A stretch of DNA of 22,374 nt from Chthoniobacterales bacterium (GCA_013812515.1 JACCTI010000209.1:1-22374), one strand, 5' to 3'; counted from the stretch's first letter, positions 1 to 8,938 are shown. Notes: generated from the letters alone by a model not told the origin. Numbers and translations: made by a program.

Positions 1-1098
1 ACGCAGCTTGTGCCAGCGGCGCGCCTGCACGATACGCTCGACCGATTTAGTTCCCACGCCCGGGATGCGCAGGAGCAATTCGCGCGGGGCTTTGTTCAAG
101 TCGATCGGAAAGAGATGTCGGTTGCGCAATGCCCACGCAAGCTTCGGATCGATAGCGAGATCGAGATTCGGTGCGGTCGGAGTTGTCAGCTCGCCAGCAT
201 CGAAGCCGTAAAAGCGAACCAGCCAGTCAGCCTGGTAGAGCCGGTGCTCACGGATGAGCGGCGGCGCGATTAACGGCAATTTGCTGGAAGCGTCAGGAAT
301 GGGACTGAATGCGGAGAAGTAAACACGCCGCAAGTTTTGCTGGGTGTAAAGGGACGACGCGCGCTGCAGCATGACAGCGTCTGATGTTTGGGTTGCACCG
401 ACGATCATTTGCGTGCTCTGACCAGCCGGCGCGAAAACAGGCGCTTTCTTGCTCTCGCGCCGCTCGGCTTTTGATTGGGTAATCCGATCCCGGATCCGGC
501 TCATCGCCCCTTCGGTGCGCTGGAAATTCTTCTGCGGCGCCAACTCCTCCAACGCCACCTCGGTCGGCAATTCGATGTTGATACTAATGCGATCGGCCCA
601 TTGCCCAGCTTCTTCAATCAAGGCGGGTGAAGCTTCGGGAATCGTCTTAAGGTGGATATAACCGCGGAATTGATGCTCCTTGCGCAATGTCCGCGCGACG
701 GCCACCACCTGTTCCATTGTGTAATCCGGATTCCGAATAATCCCGGAACTCAGGAAAAGACCTTCGATGTAATTCCGCCGGTAGAAATCGAGGGTTAGCT
801 GTACCACTTCTCCGGCGGTAAAACGTGCCCGCGGCACATCGCTGGAGACGCGATTGATGCAGTAAAGACAATCGTAAATACAAAAATTCGTAAGCAGAAT
901 TTTTAGGAGCGAAACGCAGCGGCCATCCGGGGTGTAGCTGTGACAAATCCCGGAGCCGGTCGTCGAGCCAATGCCGCCTGAGGTGCGGGAGTTTCGTTTG
1001 GTTGTTCCGCTGCTGGCGCACGATGCGTCGTACTTGGCAGCGTCGGCTAGGATCGCGAGTTTGGTGGCAAGTTCCATGGCGGGAGAAAATGTCCGCAT
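1..1098 (-). CDS. Radical SAM protein with helix-hairpin-helix, putative DNA modification/repair type (C-terminus outside window)
   Basis: The reading frame is open from 1098 to the left edge (366 codons) with no stop, so the C-terminus is missing. Residues 73-80 read CIYDCLYC, the CX3CX2C motif that binds the radical SAM 4Fe-4S cluster. Near the visible end, LLLRIPGVGTKSVERIVQAR is a helix-hairpin-helix of the kind that contacts DNA. The N-terminal part (LAILADAAKYDASCASSG) and the whole layout match the family annotated as putative DNA modification/repair radical SAM protein, about 400 residues long. Family members are usually followed by a small partner with a uracil-DNA-glycosylase-like or DUF4130 domain, which would lie left of base 1. 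I chose the ATG at 1098 because GGAG lies five bases upstream; an in-frame ATG at 1077 is the alternative. The substrate is unknown for the family. The family call is confident, the cellular role is not. Confidence 0.88.
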   Translation of the reverse strand, partial: MRTFSPAMELATKLAILADAAKYDASCASSGTTKRNSRTSGGIGSTTGSGICHSYTPDGRCVSLLKILLTNFCIYDCLYCINRVSSDVPRARFTAGEVVQLTLDFYRRNYIEGLFLSSGIIRNPDYTMEQVVAVARTLRKEHQFRGYIHLKTIPEASPALIEEAGQWADRISINIELPTEVALEELAPQKNFQRTEGAMSRIRDRITQSKAERRESKKAPVFAPAGQSTQMIVGATQTSDAVMLQRASSLYTQQNLRRVYFSAFSPIPDASSKLPLIAPPLIREHRLYQADWLVRFYGFDAGELTTPTAPNLDLAIDPKLAWALRNRHLFPIDLNKAPRELLLRIPGVGTKSVERIVQARRWHKLR

Positions 1099-1387
1099 CG
1101 CATCTCCGTGCGGATCCGTTTTGGTTGAGCCTCGACACTGCTTACGTTCATCTGCACATCACTGATGCCATGAGTCGAATCGAAACGCCACGCCCGATCC
1201 CCAGGAAATGCGGCACGCTCCATGAAAGCAAGCCGATGCAACTAAGCGGGTCACGAACACATTCGAGACGACGAGAGGGATGATGCTCCATTCGGGGAAC
1301 ACGTAAGGTGGTTGCCTGCCGAGCTTCCGTTATTCCTCAGGGTGGTCGATCTTGCGCTGATGATTCGCGCGGCTACCGTCCCCGACG

Positions 1388-1621
1388 ATGAATCCTCCTG
1401 AAGAACAAGCACCCACCCGCACCTCATTTATGTCGCCCCAAGCGATGATTGGCACGGGCATCACAATCGCGATGATTGGGCTTTTGTTCCTCATGCTTGC
1501 CTGGGCGCAACACATGCGCGAACTGAATGAAGCCTCTGTGATTCTGCTTCCAGTGGGCGCGGCTTTGCTGGTTTTGGGAGCGTTCGCCGTGCTTAGGGCA
1601 GGTACGGGAAAACAGCGTTAA
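1388..1621 (+). CDS. Small two-helix membrane protein, hypothetical
   Basis: This is a 77-residue protein that I do not recognise. It has a polar N-terminus (MNPPEEQAPTRTS), a first hydrophobic helix around residues 20-40 (MIGTGITIAMIGLLFLMLAW), a short polar loop (QHMRELNE) and a second helix around 52-69 rich in Leu, Val and Ala, then a basic tail (RAGTGKQR). The basic tail suggests both ends face the cytoplasm. No Shine-Dalgarno sequence is obvious before the ATG. The composition and clear helix-loop-helix pattern favour a real gene over chance. It stands alone between the divergent radical SAM gene and a broken lipoprotein gene, so context gives no role. Confidence 0.6.
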   Translation: MNPPEEQAPTRTSFMSPQAMIGTGITIAMIGLLFLMLAWAQHMRELNEASVILLPVGAALLVLGAFAVLRAGTGKQR

Positions 1622-1741
1622 GTCGGCGTGTCAGACTCATGGATCCCCGAAGCTGACGGCCTTCGACCCATTTCCTCCGAGTTCGGCGTGTGTTTTTCTT
1701 TTTCGTGCGACGAGTCCCCGCCTCAGGCGTTGGTTAGCTAT

Positions 1742-1955
1742 ATGAAAATTCGCCGTCCTCTTTCTGGCCGCGGCTTTCACTGGTTGCACGACCACAACAA
1801 CAACGCGCACGGCTCAGACCGACGCGCGCCAGCGGGAGTTGAGCGAGAAGCGCGTCCACACGAGAGAGGAGCTGGAAAAGACCGGCCGTCCTCAGCTCGC
1901 CGGTGCTCTCGAGACAGTAGACGCTGAGGTCTACCCTTCCAGCGGGGGCCGCTGA
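1742..1955 (+). pseudogene. Small Thr-rich lipoprotein gene broken by a one-base frameshift at codon 3
   Basis: From base 1749 the frame encodes a classic lipoprotein leader, FAVLFLAAAFTGC, then a run of six threonines and a charged helical tail (QRELSEKRVHTREELEKTG) ending at a TGA at 1953-1955. The only suitable start, the ATG at 1742, is out of frame because ATG is followed by AAAA. With one A fewer it would read MKFAVLFLAAAFTGC. The codon before the good frame is TGA, so no other start rescues it. Either the locus has a homopolymer indel in the assembly or the gene is freshly inactivated. The intended product would be a lipoprotein of about 70 residues of unknown role. Confidence 0.62.
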
Positions 1956-2030
1956 TTTTTCCGCACTCCGGATTCGCTGCGCGGTCGAACGGCGCGTAAA
2001 CGGTCGAAGACGACACGCGCACACACTGAA

Positions 2031-2420
2031 ATGGCGAACACATCCATCGGGGACATTCATGTCCTTTGCGTCGACGACGAGGTTCAGGTCCTCTCGCTTC
2101 TGTCCGACACTCTGCGCGCCGAAGGTTACGAAGTGCAGACTGCCGTCGACGGCACACATGCGCTGCAGAAGCTCGCGCTGGGCGAGCCGCGGTACGATCT
2201 GATCATCGCAGACGCGTATGCCGAACCTTGATGGCTGGCGCCTAATCATGGAAGCACGCGCAGGAGGATTCATTGGAAAGGTGATCGTTTTCTCCGCCCT
2301 CATGGACGACCACGAGCGCCAACGTTACCGCTACCTTGAGATCGACAGATTTTTGGAAAAACCGCGAAATCAGGCGAGCTCGTGCGGGCTGTGAAAGAGA
2401 CGGTCGGCACAGCGGGGTAA
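2031..2420 (+). pseudogene. Single-domain response regulator (receiver domain) with two opposite frameshifts
   Basis: The start encodes a receiver domain: IHVLCVDDEVQVLSLL carries the acidic pair D15-D16, and YDLIIADA holds the phosphoacceptor Asp at codon 61 (2211-2213). The frame then hits a TGA at 2229-2231. Shifting by one base at about 2217 restores RMPNLDGWRLIMEAR, VIVFSAL (the switch position) and RFLEKP with the conserved Lys. A second shift near 2369 returns to the first frame and restores SGELVRAVKETVGTAG, ending in TAA at 2418-2420. Repaired, it would be a normal receiver of about 129 residues without an output domain, acting as a phosphorelay partner. As written it makes only 66 residues and loses everything after the phosphorylation site. 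No kinase is nearby. Confidence 0.82.
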
Positions 2421-2764
2421 CAGGACTCCAGACGCGCATCGTCGGGCGGATGGATCAGGCGCAGTGGAAGCACCTTTCAGTGTGTCATGCATTTTGCCCG
2501 GATACGGAGCGTCTGCCCTCGGCAATTCCGAGGGGTATTCGCCAACGAGGCGCCCTCTCCAGTGTTCCAATTCCGCGTATGCACGTTCTGATTTGGGAAG
2601 TGCATGCAGGCTGTAGGACAGATCACGTTCGCTCCGCATTGATGCTCCGACGTGACGCTCAGCAGCGGTTAGGGAGGTTGGGCACGATCAGAAACAGCCG
2701 GACCGAACAGCGATTTGCCCGTGCGTTTAAAGCGCATAGTAGAGTGGATGCCCGATCTCCGCGA
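2421..2764. other. Non-coding stretch of 344 bases with no recognised element
   Basis: This lies between the broken response regulator and the amine oxidase gene. Open frames cross it on both strands, but none shows a domain, a signal sequence or a convincing start. The long plus-strand frame that crosses it belongs to the amine oxidase gene downstream and lacks any family similarity before base 2765. I see no hairpin with a T-run. It probably carries the promoter of the oxidase and possibly more eroded gene sequence. Confidence 0.4.
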
Positions 2765-3895
2765 ATGACCTACGATGTTGCTATCGTAGGTCTCGGCGCG
2801 ATGGGCAGCGCGATCGCAGCGCATTGCGCAGCGCGCGGCGCCCACGTCATTGGGCTGGAACAATTCGAACGTGGCCACGAGCTAGGCGCATCGAGCGGAA
2901 AAACGCGCCTGATTCGAACGGCCTACTTCGAGGACGTTGCGTACGTGCCACTCGTGCAGCGCGCATATGAGTTATGGCGAGAACTTGAGCGCGCATCCGG
3001 TGAGGAGCTTCTGCGGAGGATAGGTGTGCTCTACGTTGGCGAAGAGGGCAGTAACGTGATCGAGGGCACGCAACGAGCGGCGCGCCAGCATAGGCTGCCG
3101 ATCGAGTCCTTCAGTGGGCATCAGGTAACAAGCCGGTATCCGAATTTAAAGCTCTTGCCGGAAGAAGTTGGTCTTTTTGAAAAAGAGGCGGGAGTGCTCA
3201 ATCCAGAACGCGCGAACGATGTGCATCAGAAACGCGCGGAAGCAACGGGAGCGGAGTTTCGCTTTTGCGCTGCAGTCAAGGATTGGGATTTCGCTGGTTC
3301 GAAGATCCGGATGCGTTTGCAAGATGGCGCTCGCGTCAAGGCCCGGAAGGTGGCGCTCGCGCTTGGGCCGTGGTTTCAGGCAACGCTCCTGGCACTCGGA
3401 GTGCCGCTGCGTGTGCAACGCAATGTGCAGGCCTGGTTCACACCCGGGACAGACGCGTATGACGCCGGGAAATTCCCTGCGTTCCTCCTCAACCGCCGCG
3501 GCTTGCCTGCGCCGCTCTACGGTTTCCCGGATTTCGGCGATGGCGTGAAGGCCGCGTTCCACGGCTTCGGTGAATTGACGGACCCGGATCACGTCGACCG
3601 CGAGGTGAACGCCGGGCGCGACATCGAGCCGCTCGTGCGCGGGATGGAGATGTGGATGCCGGGGTCAGCCCGCACGTTCCGTGCTGCGAAGCCCTGCATG
3701 TACTCACTGACGCCGGATGAGAACTTTGTCGTGGACCGTCATCCGCGGCACGCAAACGTGCTGCTCTGTGGCGGTTTTTCCGGTCACGGGTTCAAATTCG
3801 CGCCCGTGATCGGCGAGATCGCGGCCGATCTCTTGCTCGAGGGTGGCTCCAGGCATCCAATTGAGTTTCTCTCGTTACGGCGGTTCCAGGCATGA
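2765..3895 (+). CDS. FAD-dependent amine oxidase, monomeric sarcosine / N-methyltryptophan oxidase family
   Basis: This is a 376-residue flavoenzyme of the MSOX/SolA family, which oxidises secondary amines such as N-methyl amino acids, releasing H2O2. The N-terminus carries the FAD-binding fold (YDVAIVGLGAMGSA, GxGxxG). RLIRTAYFEDVAYVPL matches the family block near the flavin. AFHGFGELTDPD contains the active-site histidine region. KPCMYSLTPDENFVVD places Cys311 where family members attach FAD covalently, and GFSGHGFKFAPVIGEI holds the Lys expected to activate oxygen. The length fits the family (about 372-390). I chose the ATG at 2765, right before the Rossmann strand; the frame is open further upstream but without similarity. 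The stop overlaps the start of the peptidase E remnant by ATGA, suggesting an ancestral operon. The substrate cannot be told from sequence. Confidence 0.9.
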   Translation: MTYDVAIVGLGAMGSAIAAHCAARGAHVIGLEQFERGHELGASSGKTRLIRTAYFEDVAYVPLVQRAYELWRELERASGEELLRRIGVLYVGEEGSNVIEGTQRAARQHRLPIESFSGHQVTSRYPNLKLLPEEVGLFEKEAGVLNPERANDVHQKRAEATGAEFRFCAAVKDWDFAGSKIRMRLQDGARVKARKVALALGPWFQATLLALGVPLRVQRNVQAWFTPGTDAYDAGKFPAFLLNRRGLPAPLYGFPDFGDGVKAAFHGFGELTDPDHVDREVNAGRDIEPLVRGMEMWMPGSARTFRAAKPCMYSLTPDENFVVDRHPRHANVLLCGGFSGHGFKFAPVIGEIAADLLLEGGSRHPIEFLSLRRFQA

Positions 3896-4017
3896 ACAAT
3901 CAGCGCATCCTTTTGCTGAGCACCTCGACGGTCCACGGCAGCGGCTAGCTCGACTATGCAGAGCGCGAGGTGAAGGATTTTCTCGGGAACATTGGTAACA
4001 TTGCACTCATCTACATG
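3892..4017 (+). pseudogene. Peptidase E-like (S51) gene remnant
   Basis: The frame starting at 3892 reads NNQRILLLSTSTVHGSG, then an in-frame TAG at 3946-3948, then LDYAEREVKDFLGNIGNIAL. This matches the first forty or so residues of alpha-aspartyl dipeptidase (peptidase E), where a tyrosine normally stands at the TAG. Similarity fades after about base 4017, and the catalytic serine region and the remaining 180 or so residues are absent. The start overlaps the stop of the amine oxidase gene as ATGA, so the two were probably once co-translated. Nonsense mutation plus loss of the body means this is a true remnant, not just a sequencing slip. Confidence 0.8.
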
Positions 4018-4111
4018 ACAGCGTGTTGCGTGATTTGGAACGTGCCGCTGGAGCAAGGCGACGTTCGACCGAGAGACGTCGCTCGCGACCGAACCAAACC
4101 CACACTTTCGT

Positions 4112-4141
4112 TTGACTAGAGACATGCGTCTCGTCAACATA
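4112..4141 (+). promoter_or_regulatory. Likely PadR promoter with overlapping palindromic operator
   Basis: TTGACT at 4112-4117 is a good -35 box; CAACAT or AACATA follows at 17-18 bases. The spacer is occupied by an inverted repeat: TTGAC...GTCAA (4112-4116 with 4133-4137) enclosing GAGAC-ATGC-GTCTC (4119-4132), with two unpaired bases on the left arm. The ATG of the PadR gene is at 4156, so the leader would be very short and lacks a Shine-Dalgarno site. A dyad across a promoter just before a PadR gene suggests autorepression, which is usual in this family. The boxes are seen; their function is inferred. Confidence 0.55.
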
Positions 4142-4155
4142 TGCCAGTGTAATAT

Positions 4156-4492
<337 letters not shown>

Positions 4493-4500
<8 letters not shown>

Positions 4501-7195
4501 TTTTAAAGAGGAGATCAGGAAGCGGCTGGCTCAGCTACGTCTCTCGCCCATGCGCGAGCATGAAATCATCGAAGAGCTGTCGCAACATCTGGAGGACGAA
4601 TACGAGAACTCGTTGCGCGGGAGGGTGACGGAGGAGGAAGCCTTCCAGGCGGTGCTACTCCGCCTCGACGAAAGCAATTTGTTAGGCCCGGAGCTAAACC
4701 GCGTCGAGGTGCAGACGGCGCAGGAATCAACCGCAACAGGAGGAGAAAGGAAAAGCAATATGTTTGCAGATTTAGGGCAGGACTTCCGCTATGGGCTGCG
4801 GATGCTGGTGCGCGCGCCGGCCTTCACCACCATCGCAGTGCTCGCACTCGCGCTCGGTATTGGCGCGAACAGCGCGATCTTCAGCGTAGTGAACACGGTC
4901 CTACTGCGGCCACTACCCTACAAGAATCCCGATGCCCTCATGATGGTCTGGGAGAACGCTACGCACCTGGGCTTCCCCATCAATACGCCGTCGCCAGCCA
5001 ATTTCATCGACTGGCGGGAGCAGAACACTGTCTTCGAAGGCATGGCCGCAATGGCACAGAGCAGCTTCAACCTGACCGACGTGGGTGAGCCAGAGCGGTT
5101 CACTGGACGACGAGTCTCGGCCAATCTGTTCTCCTTGTTAGGCGCGGAGCCGCAGTTAGGTCGCACGTTCCGACCGGAGGAGGATAAACCCGGCACGCGT
5201 GTTGCCATCCTGGGCTATGGAATGTGGCAGAGGCGTTTCGGCGGCGATGCGAGCATCATCGGGCGCGCGATAAATCTGAACGGCGAGCTTTATACGGTCG
5301 TCGGCGTGATGCCGAAGAGCTTTGTCGAGATTCCGAGTTTCGACAATTGGAAGGACCAGCTCTGGGTGCCGATCGCGTTTAGCTCGGAAGAAGCCACCCA
5401 GCGCGGTAATCACTTCCTGGAGATTCTCGCGCGGCTGAAGCCGGGCATCACGCGCCAGCAAGCTCAGGCCGAAATGGACACGATCGCGGCGCGTCTGGCG
5501 CAGCAATATCCCGACTACAACACGCGCATCGGCATCATCGTGAAGCCGCTGCATGAGCAGGTGGTGGGGAACATCAAGGGAGCGTTGATTGTCCTGCTTG
5601 GCGCCGTCGGTTTCGTCCTTCTGATCGCGTGCGCGAACGTGGCCAATTTGCTGCTCGCGCGGGCGGCCGTTCGGCAGAAAGAGATCGCGTTGCGTTTGGC
5701 GCTCGGTGCGAGTCGCTCGCGTCTTACTCGTCAGTTCCTGACGGAGAGCGTCTTGCTTGCTGCGATCGGCGGCGGTGTGGGACTACTGTTCTCCATCGTC
5801 GGGATCAACGTGCTCAAGACTTTCATTCCCGACACGATTTCTCAGGCTCAATCCATCACCGTCGACGGAAAGGTGCTGATCTTTACCCTGCTGATCTCAC
5901 TTGTGACTGGAGTGATCTTCGGCCTCGCCCCAGCAACGCAAGCCTCGAGTTTCAATCTAAACGATACGTTAAAGGAAGGCGGCCGAGACTCCGGTGCGAG
6001 CAGTCGCGGGAACCGAATCCGGAACCTGCTCGTGATCAGCGAAGTGGCGATTTCTTTCGTGCTCCTGATCGGAGCCGGCTTGTTAATCAATAGCTTCCTC
6101 CATTTGCGGAATCTCGATCCGGGATTCCGTGCCGACCATTTGCTGACGATGAAGGTCGTCCTGCCGGAACTGAAGTATCCAGACAAACAGCGACGCGCAC
6201 CTTTCTATGAAGAAGTGCTGCGTCGGGTGCGAAGCTTGCCCGGCGTCGAGTCGGTGGCGTTCGGCGGAAACCTGCCTTTCACCTACAACGGCGATTCCAT
6301 CTTCATCTCAATTGAAGGCCGCCCCGACCCTGCGCCCGATCAACAGGTGGACGTGGTGACCCGAGTCGTTAGTCCGGGCTATTTCCATACCATGGGCATC
6401 CCGCTGGTGCAGGGCCGGGACTTCGACGAACAGGACAAAGTCGACAGCACACAATTGGTCGTCATTACCCAAAAAACCGCGCGGCATTTCTGGCCCGGCG
6501 AAAACCCGATCGGCAAACGATTGAAGCCGGGATCAAGCACGTCGGAGAGCCCGTGGCGCGAAGTCGTCGGAGTGGTGAAGGACGTCCGGCAAAATGACTT
6601 CCTCGCCGAGCCGAAACTGCAGATGTATCTCGCTCACACCCAGACAAACGCTTTCGCGCCGAATGCCCTCGTGGTCCGCACCACGGTCGATCCGCTCAGC
6701 CTGGCGGCGACGGTGCGGCGCACGATTTGGGAGGTCGACAAGGATCAGCCGGTCTCGGACATCGACACCATGGAAAGCATCGTCTCCCACGCCGTCGCGC
6801 GGCAGCGCTTTAGCATGGTGTTGTTAGGCGTGTTCGCCACGCTTGCGTTGGTCCTGGCCGCGGTCGGCATTTACGGAGTGATGAGCTACTCGGTCGCGCA
6901 ACGCACGCGCGAGATCGGCATTCGCATGGCGCTCGGCGCGCAGCGCAGTGACGTCTTGAAGATGACGGTAATGCAAGGGCTGAAGCTCGTGCTGACTGGC
7001 GTCGTAATCGGCCTTGCTTCCGCCCTCTTACTCACCCGCGTGATGGCCAGCCTGCTGTTTGGCGTTAGCGCGACCGACCCGGCAACGTTCCTGAGCATCT
7101 CACTCGTTCTGACGACGGTCGCGGTTCTGGCCAGCTACATTCCCGCGCTCCGGGCCATGAAGGTCGATCCGATGGTCGCGTTGCGGTGTCAATAG
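4493..7195 (+). CDS. ABC transporter permease of the ADOP type (MacB/FtsX double permease)
   Basis: This 900-residue membrane protein starts with a cytoplasmic prefix domain (residues 1-85, LSPMREHEIIEELSQHLEDE) typical of Acidobacterial duplicated orphan permeases. Two MacB-PCD/FtsX units follow. I see membrane helices near residues 109-130, 363-385, 419-441, 461-481, 512-533, 775-797, 829-851 and 867-889, with large periplasmic parts between the first and second and between the fifth and sixth. Both FtsX units keep the cytoplasmic box after their first helix (RQKEIALRLALGASRSRL and RTREIGIRMALGAQRSDV). No ATPase gene is adjacent, as expected for orphan permeases. I chose the ATG at 4493, overlapping the PadR gene; an earlier in-frame start at 4439 would add 18 residues with no similarity. 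Related MacB proteins export peptides or drugs or act as mechanotransmitters; the substrate here is unknown. Confidence 0.92.
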
Positions 7196-7329
7196 CGTGA
7201 CTCTGCGCGCGCCAGATTGTAACTAACGGGACAGTAGCGTCACACAGGGTTAGCACCGTTCGCGAAGGATTGGGTCAAAGAAGTGCGGCGTGTTCCTGTC
7301 GCCGCTCGCGCTCAGAGATGTCGACTCAC

Positions 7330-7497
7330 TTACTTCGCCGACGAAATTAAGTACCAGTCGAAACGGAGGGTCACCATGTCGGCTGGCTTTTCGAGTTCAG
7401 CTTTCCCGACGACGTAAATGTAGGGCTGATCAGGCAATCCACTTCCAGCTAAGACGGACAAAGGCAGAGCGAGCCATGCGAGCAGAACAGACTTCAT
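7330..7497 (-). pseudogene. Truncated SIMPL-domain (DUF541) periplasmic protein
   Basis: The frame from ATG 7497 encodes 55 residues: a signal peptide (MKSVLLAWLALPLSVLAGSG) and the first strand of a SIMPL domain, PDQPYIYVVGKAELEKPADMVTLRFD. It then diverges (WYLISSAK) and stops. SIMPL proteins usually have 200-250 residues, so three quarters are missing. The sequence downstream on the same strand shows no continuation in any frame that I can recognise. It is probably a remnant, though a very small exported protein cannot be excluded. Confidence 0.65.
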
Positions 7498-7590
7498 AGC
7501 CCGAAGGGTGACCGAATCGGTTCGCGGCGGCCAGATTTCAGCGTGCGCTTGAAGTATTGACCTTCCTTCAAACCCGCCCAAGCTCGCGTG

Positions 7591-8037
7591 ATGCCCACAT
7601 CCACATCCAACACGTTAGTTCAACCGTACCTCTTCTTCGGCGGCCAGTGCGAAGAGGCGCTTGAGTTTTACCGCAAAGCGCTCCACGCGGAGGTGCAGAT
7701 GCTCATGCGCTACAAGGAGAGCCCCGATCCAAATCCGGCGATGCCGTCCTGCTTCGACGACAAGGTGATGCACGCCAGCGTCCGGATCGGCGCGACAACG
7801 CTGATGGCGTCGGACGGCATGTGCAACGGCAAGCCGACCTTCGAAGGCTTCTCACTTTCGATCGTTGTGGCTGACGAAGCCGAGGCGGACCGTGTCTTCG
7901 CCGCACTGGCGGAGGGCGGGCTGGTGACGATGCCGCTCGAGAAGACCTTCTGGGCAGAAAAATTCGGCATGCTGCAGGATCGGTTCGGCGTTGGATGGAT
8001 GGTGTCCGTGATGCACAAACCGGAAGCCGGCGCGTAG
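7591..8037 (+). CDS. VOC superfamily protein, PhnB-like
   Basis: This 148-residue protein belongs to the PhnB/glyoxalase-like branch of the vicinal oxygen chelate superfamily. Characteristic blocks are QPYLFFGGQCEEALEFYRKAL at the start, MHASVRIGATTLMASD in the middle, and a closing block TFWAEKFGMLQDRFGVGWMV. Two beta-alpha-beta-beta-beta modules fit the length. In spite of the name, proteins of this branch are not shown to act in phosphonate use; many are annotated 3-demethylubiquinone methyltransferase-like without support. I chose the ATG at 7591; the GTG just before is an alternative. It is divergent from the SIMPL remnant and seems to be a single-gene unit. Confidence 0.88.
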   Translation: MPTSTSNTLVQPYLFFGGQCEEALEFYRKALHAEVQMLMRYKESPDPNPAMPSCFDDKVMHASVRIGATTLMASDGMCNGKPTFEGFSLSIVVADEAEADRVFAALAEGGLVTMPLEKTFWAEKFGMLQDRFGVGWMVSVMHKPEAGA

Positions 8038-8218
8038 AAAGGAAGGGAGGAGGGCTTGCGGACCCCACCAACTGAAGGATCGTCCGAATTGTGGCGCGGA
8101 ACTCGTACGAGGTCCGCGGTCTCGTCAAGTGCGGCCGCGCGTTCATCGAACATAGCGCGCGTGATTTTAGAGGTTGGGCGACAATTCGGATTTCCGGGTA
8201 AATCCGCCATGGGGCGAC

Positions 8219-8938
8219 TTACCGGTGCCTGACGCGATAGGTGAGAAAGCACTCGTCTCCGACGACCCGCATGTCCGTCAAGGTGCAGCGCACACTCGCG
8301 GGCAGGAAATCTTTGCTCACGCCCGTCAGCGTAGGCGCATCGCGGCCGCCGAAAAGGTAGGGGGCGATCGTGAGATTCAGTTGATCGACTAGATCGAGCT
8401 CGAGCATGGAACGAAAGAGCGCGGCGCCGCCTTCGCACGCCACCGACCGCACTTTGTATTCCCTTCGTAGCTGCTGCAGCATCCAGACGAGATCAACCTT
8501 GTCCCCTTCGCTCAAGTGCAAGGTCGCTTTTTCGCGAAGGGCTTTTTGCGAGGAGCGCGGCATACGCGTCGTCGAAAAAATGAGAATCGGCGCGATCTCT
8601 GATTGAAAAAGTTTGAGCGATGGATCAATCCGCCCTTCGTTCGAGAGGACGACACGCAGTGGAGACGGAGTCTGACCGCGCGCGACGCGTTCGTCGCGCA
8701 ACTCGCCTCGGGGGAGGCCGAGCCGCACATTGTCCTTCTGCAGCGTGCTGTGTCCAATGAGCACCGCATCAGCGAGAGCACGCTGGCGCAACAGATGCAG
8801 CTTGTCCTCCCGCGAGGTGAAATCCACCGGCGAATAGTCGCGCGTAGTGATCTTTCCATCCGCCGTCATCGCGAAGGTGGCGGCGACGAACGGGCGGCGA
8901 ATTTGGGAGCGGCCTTGGCGCTCCGACGGTTGGGGCAC
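8219..8938 (-). CDS. RibD C-terminal domain reductase-like protein (dihydrofolate reductase fold)
   Basis: This matches the reductase half of RibD, which in riboflavin synthesis reduces the ribosyl group of a pyrimidine phosphate with NADPH. RPFVAATFAMTADGKI is the first strand and substrate loop, DKLHLLRQRALADAVLIGHSTL a central family block, and CEGGAALFRSMLELDLVDQL with IAPYLFGGRDAPTL the nucleotide-binding end. The deaminase half is absent, and stand-alone copies often have other, unknown substrates. It is the last gene of the minus-strand operon. The start is uncertain: GTG at 8938 has AGGA nine bases upstream (239 residues), while GTG at 8995 overlaps the flippase stop region more closely and adds a low-complexity Ala/Ser/Lys leader. 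The domain is certain; a role in riboflavin synthesis is not. Confidence 0.85.
   Translation of the reverse strand: MPQPSERQGRSQIRRPFVAATFAMTADGKITTRDYSPVDFTSREDKLHLLRQRALADAVLIGHSTLQKDNVRLGLPRGELRDERVARGQTPSPLRVVLSNEGRIDPSLKLFQSEIAPILIFSTTRMPRSSQKALREKATLHLSEGDKVDLVWMLQQLRREYKVRSVACEGGAALFRSMLELDLVDQLNLTIAPYLFGGRDAPTLTGVSKDFLPASVRCTLTDMRVVGDECFLTYRVRHR

Noticed and set aside
1099..1387. Search for a small gene or RNA in the gap after the radical SAM start
   Set aside because: Short frames are present on both strands, but none has a supported start, domain or hydrophobic segment, and I see no strong hairpin.
1734..2303. 189-codon open frame on the minus strand
   Set aside because: It is antisense to the lipoprotein and receiver remnants, Arg/Ser/Cys-rich, and shows no family motif.
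2336..2764. Long N-terminal extension of the amine oxidase frame (143 codons)
   Set aside because: It overlaps the end of the receiver gene in another frame, has no domain, and the FAD-binding fold starts directly after ATG 2765.
7710..8438. 242-codon open frame on the minus strand
   Set aside because: It lies antisense to the VOC gene and overlaps the RibD-type gene in another frame; the composition is that of a GC-rich shadow.
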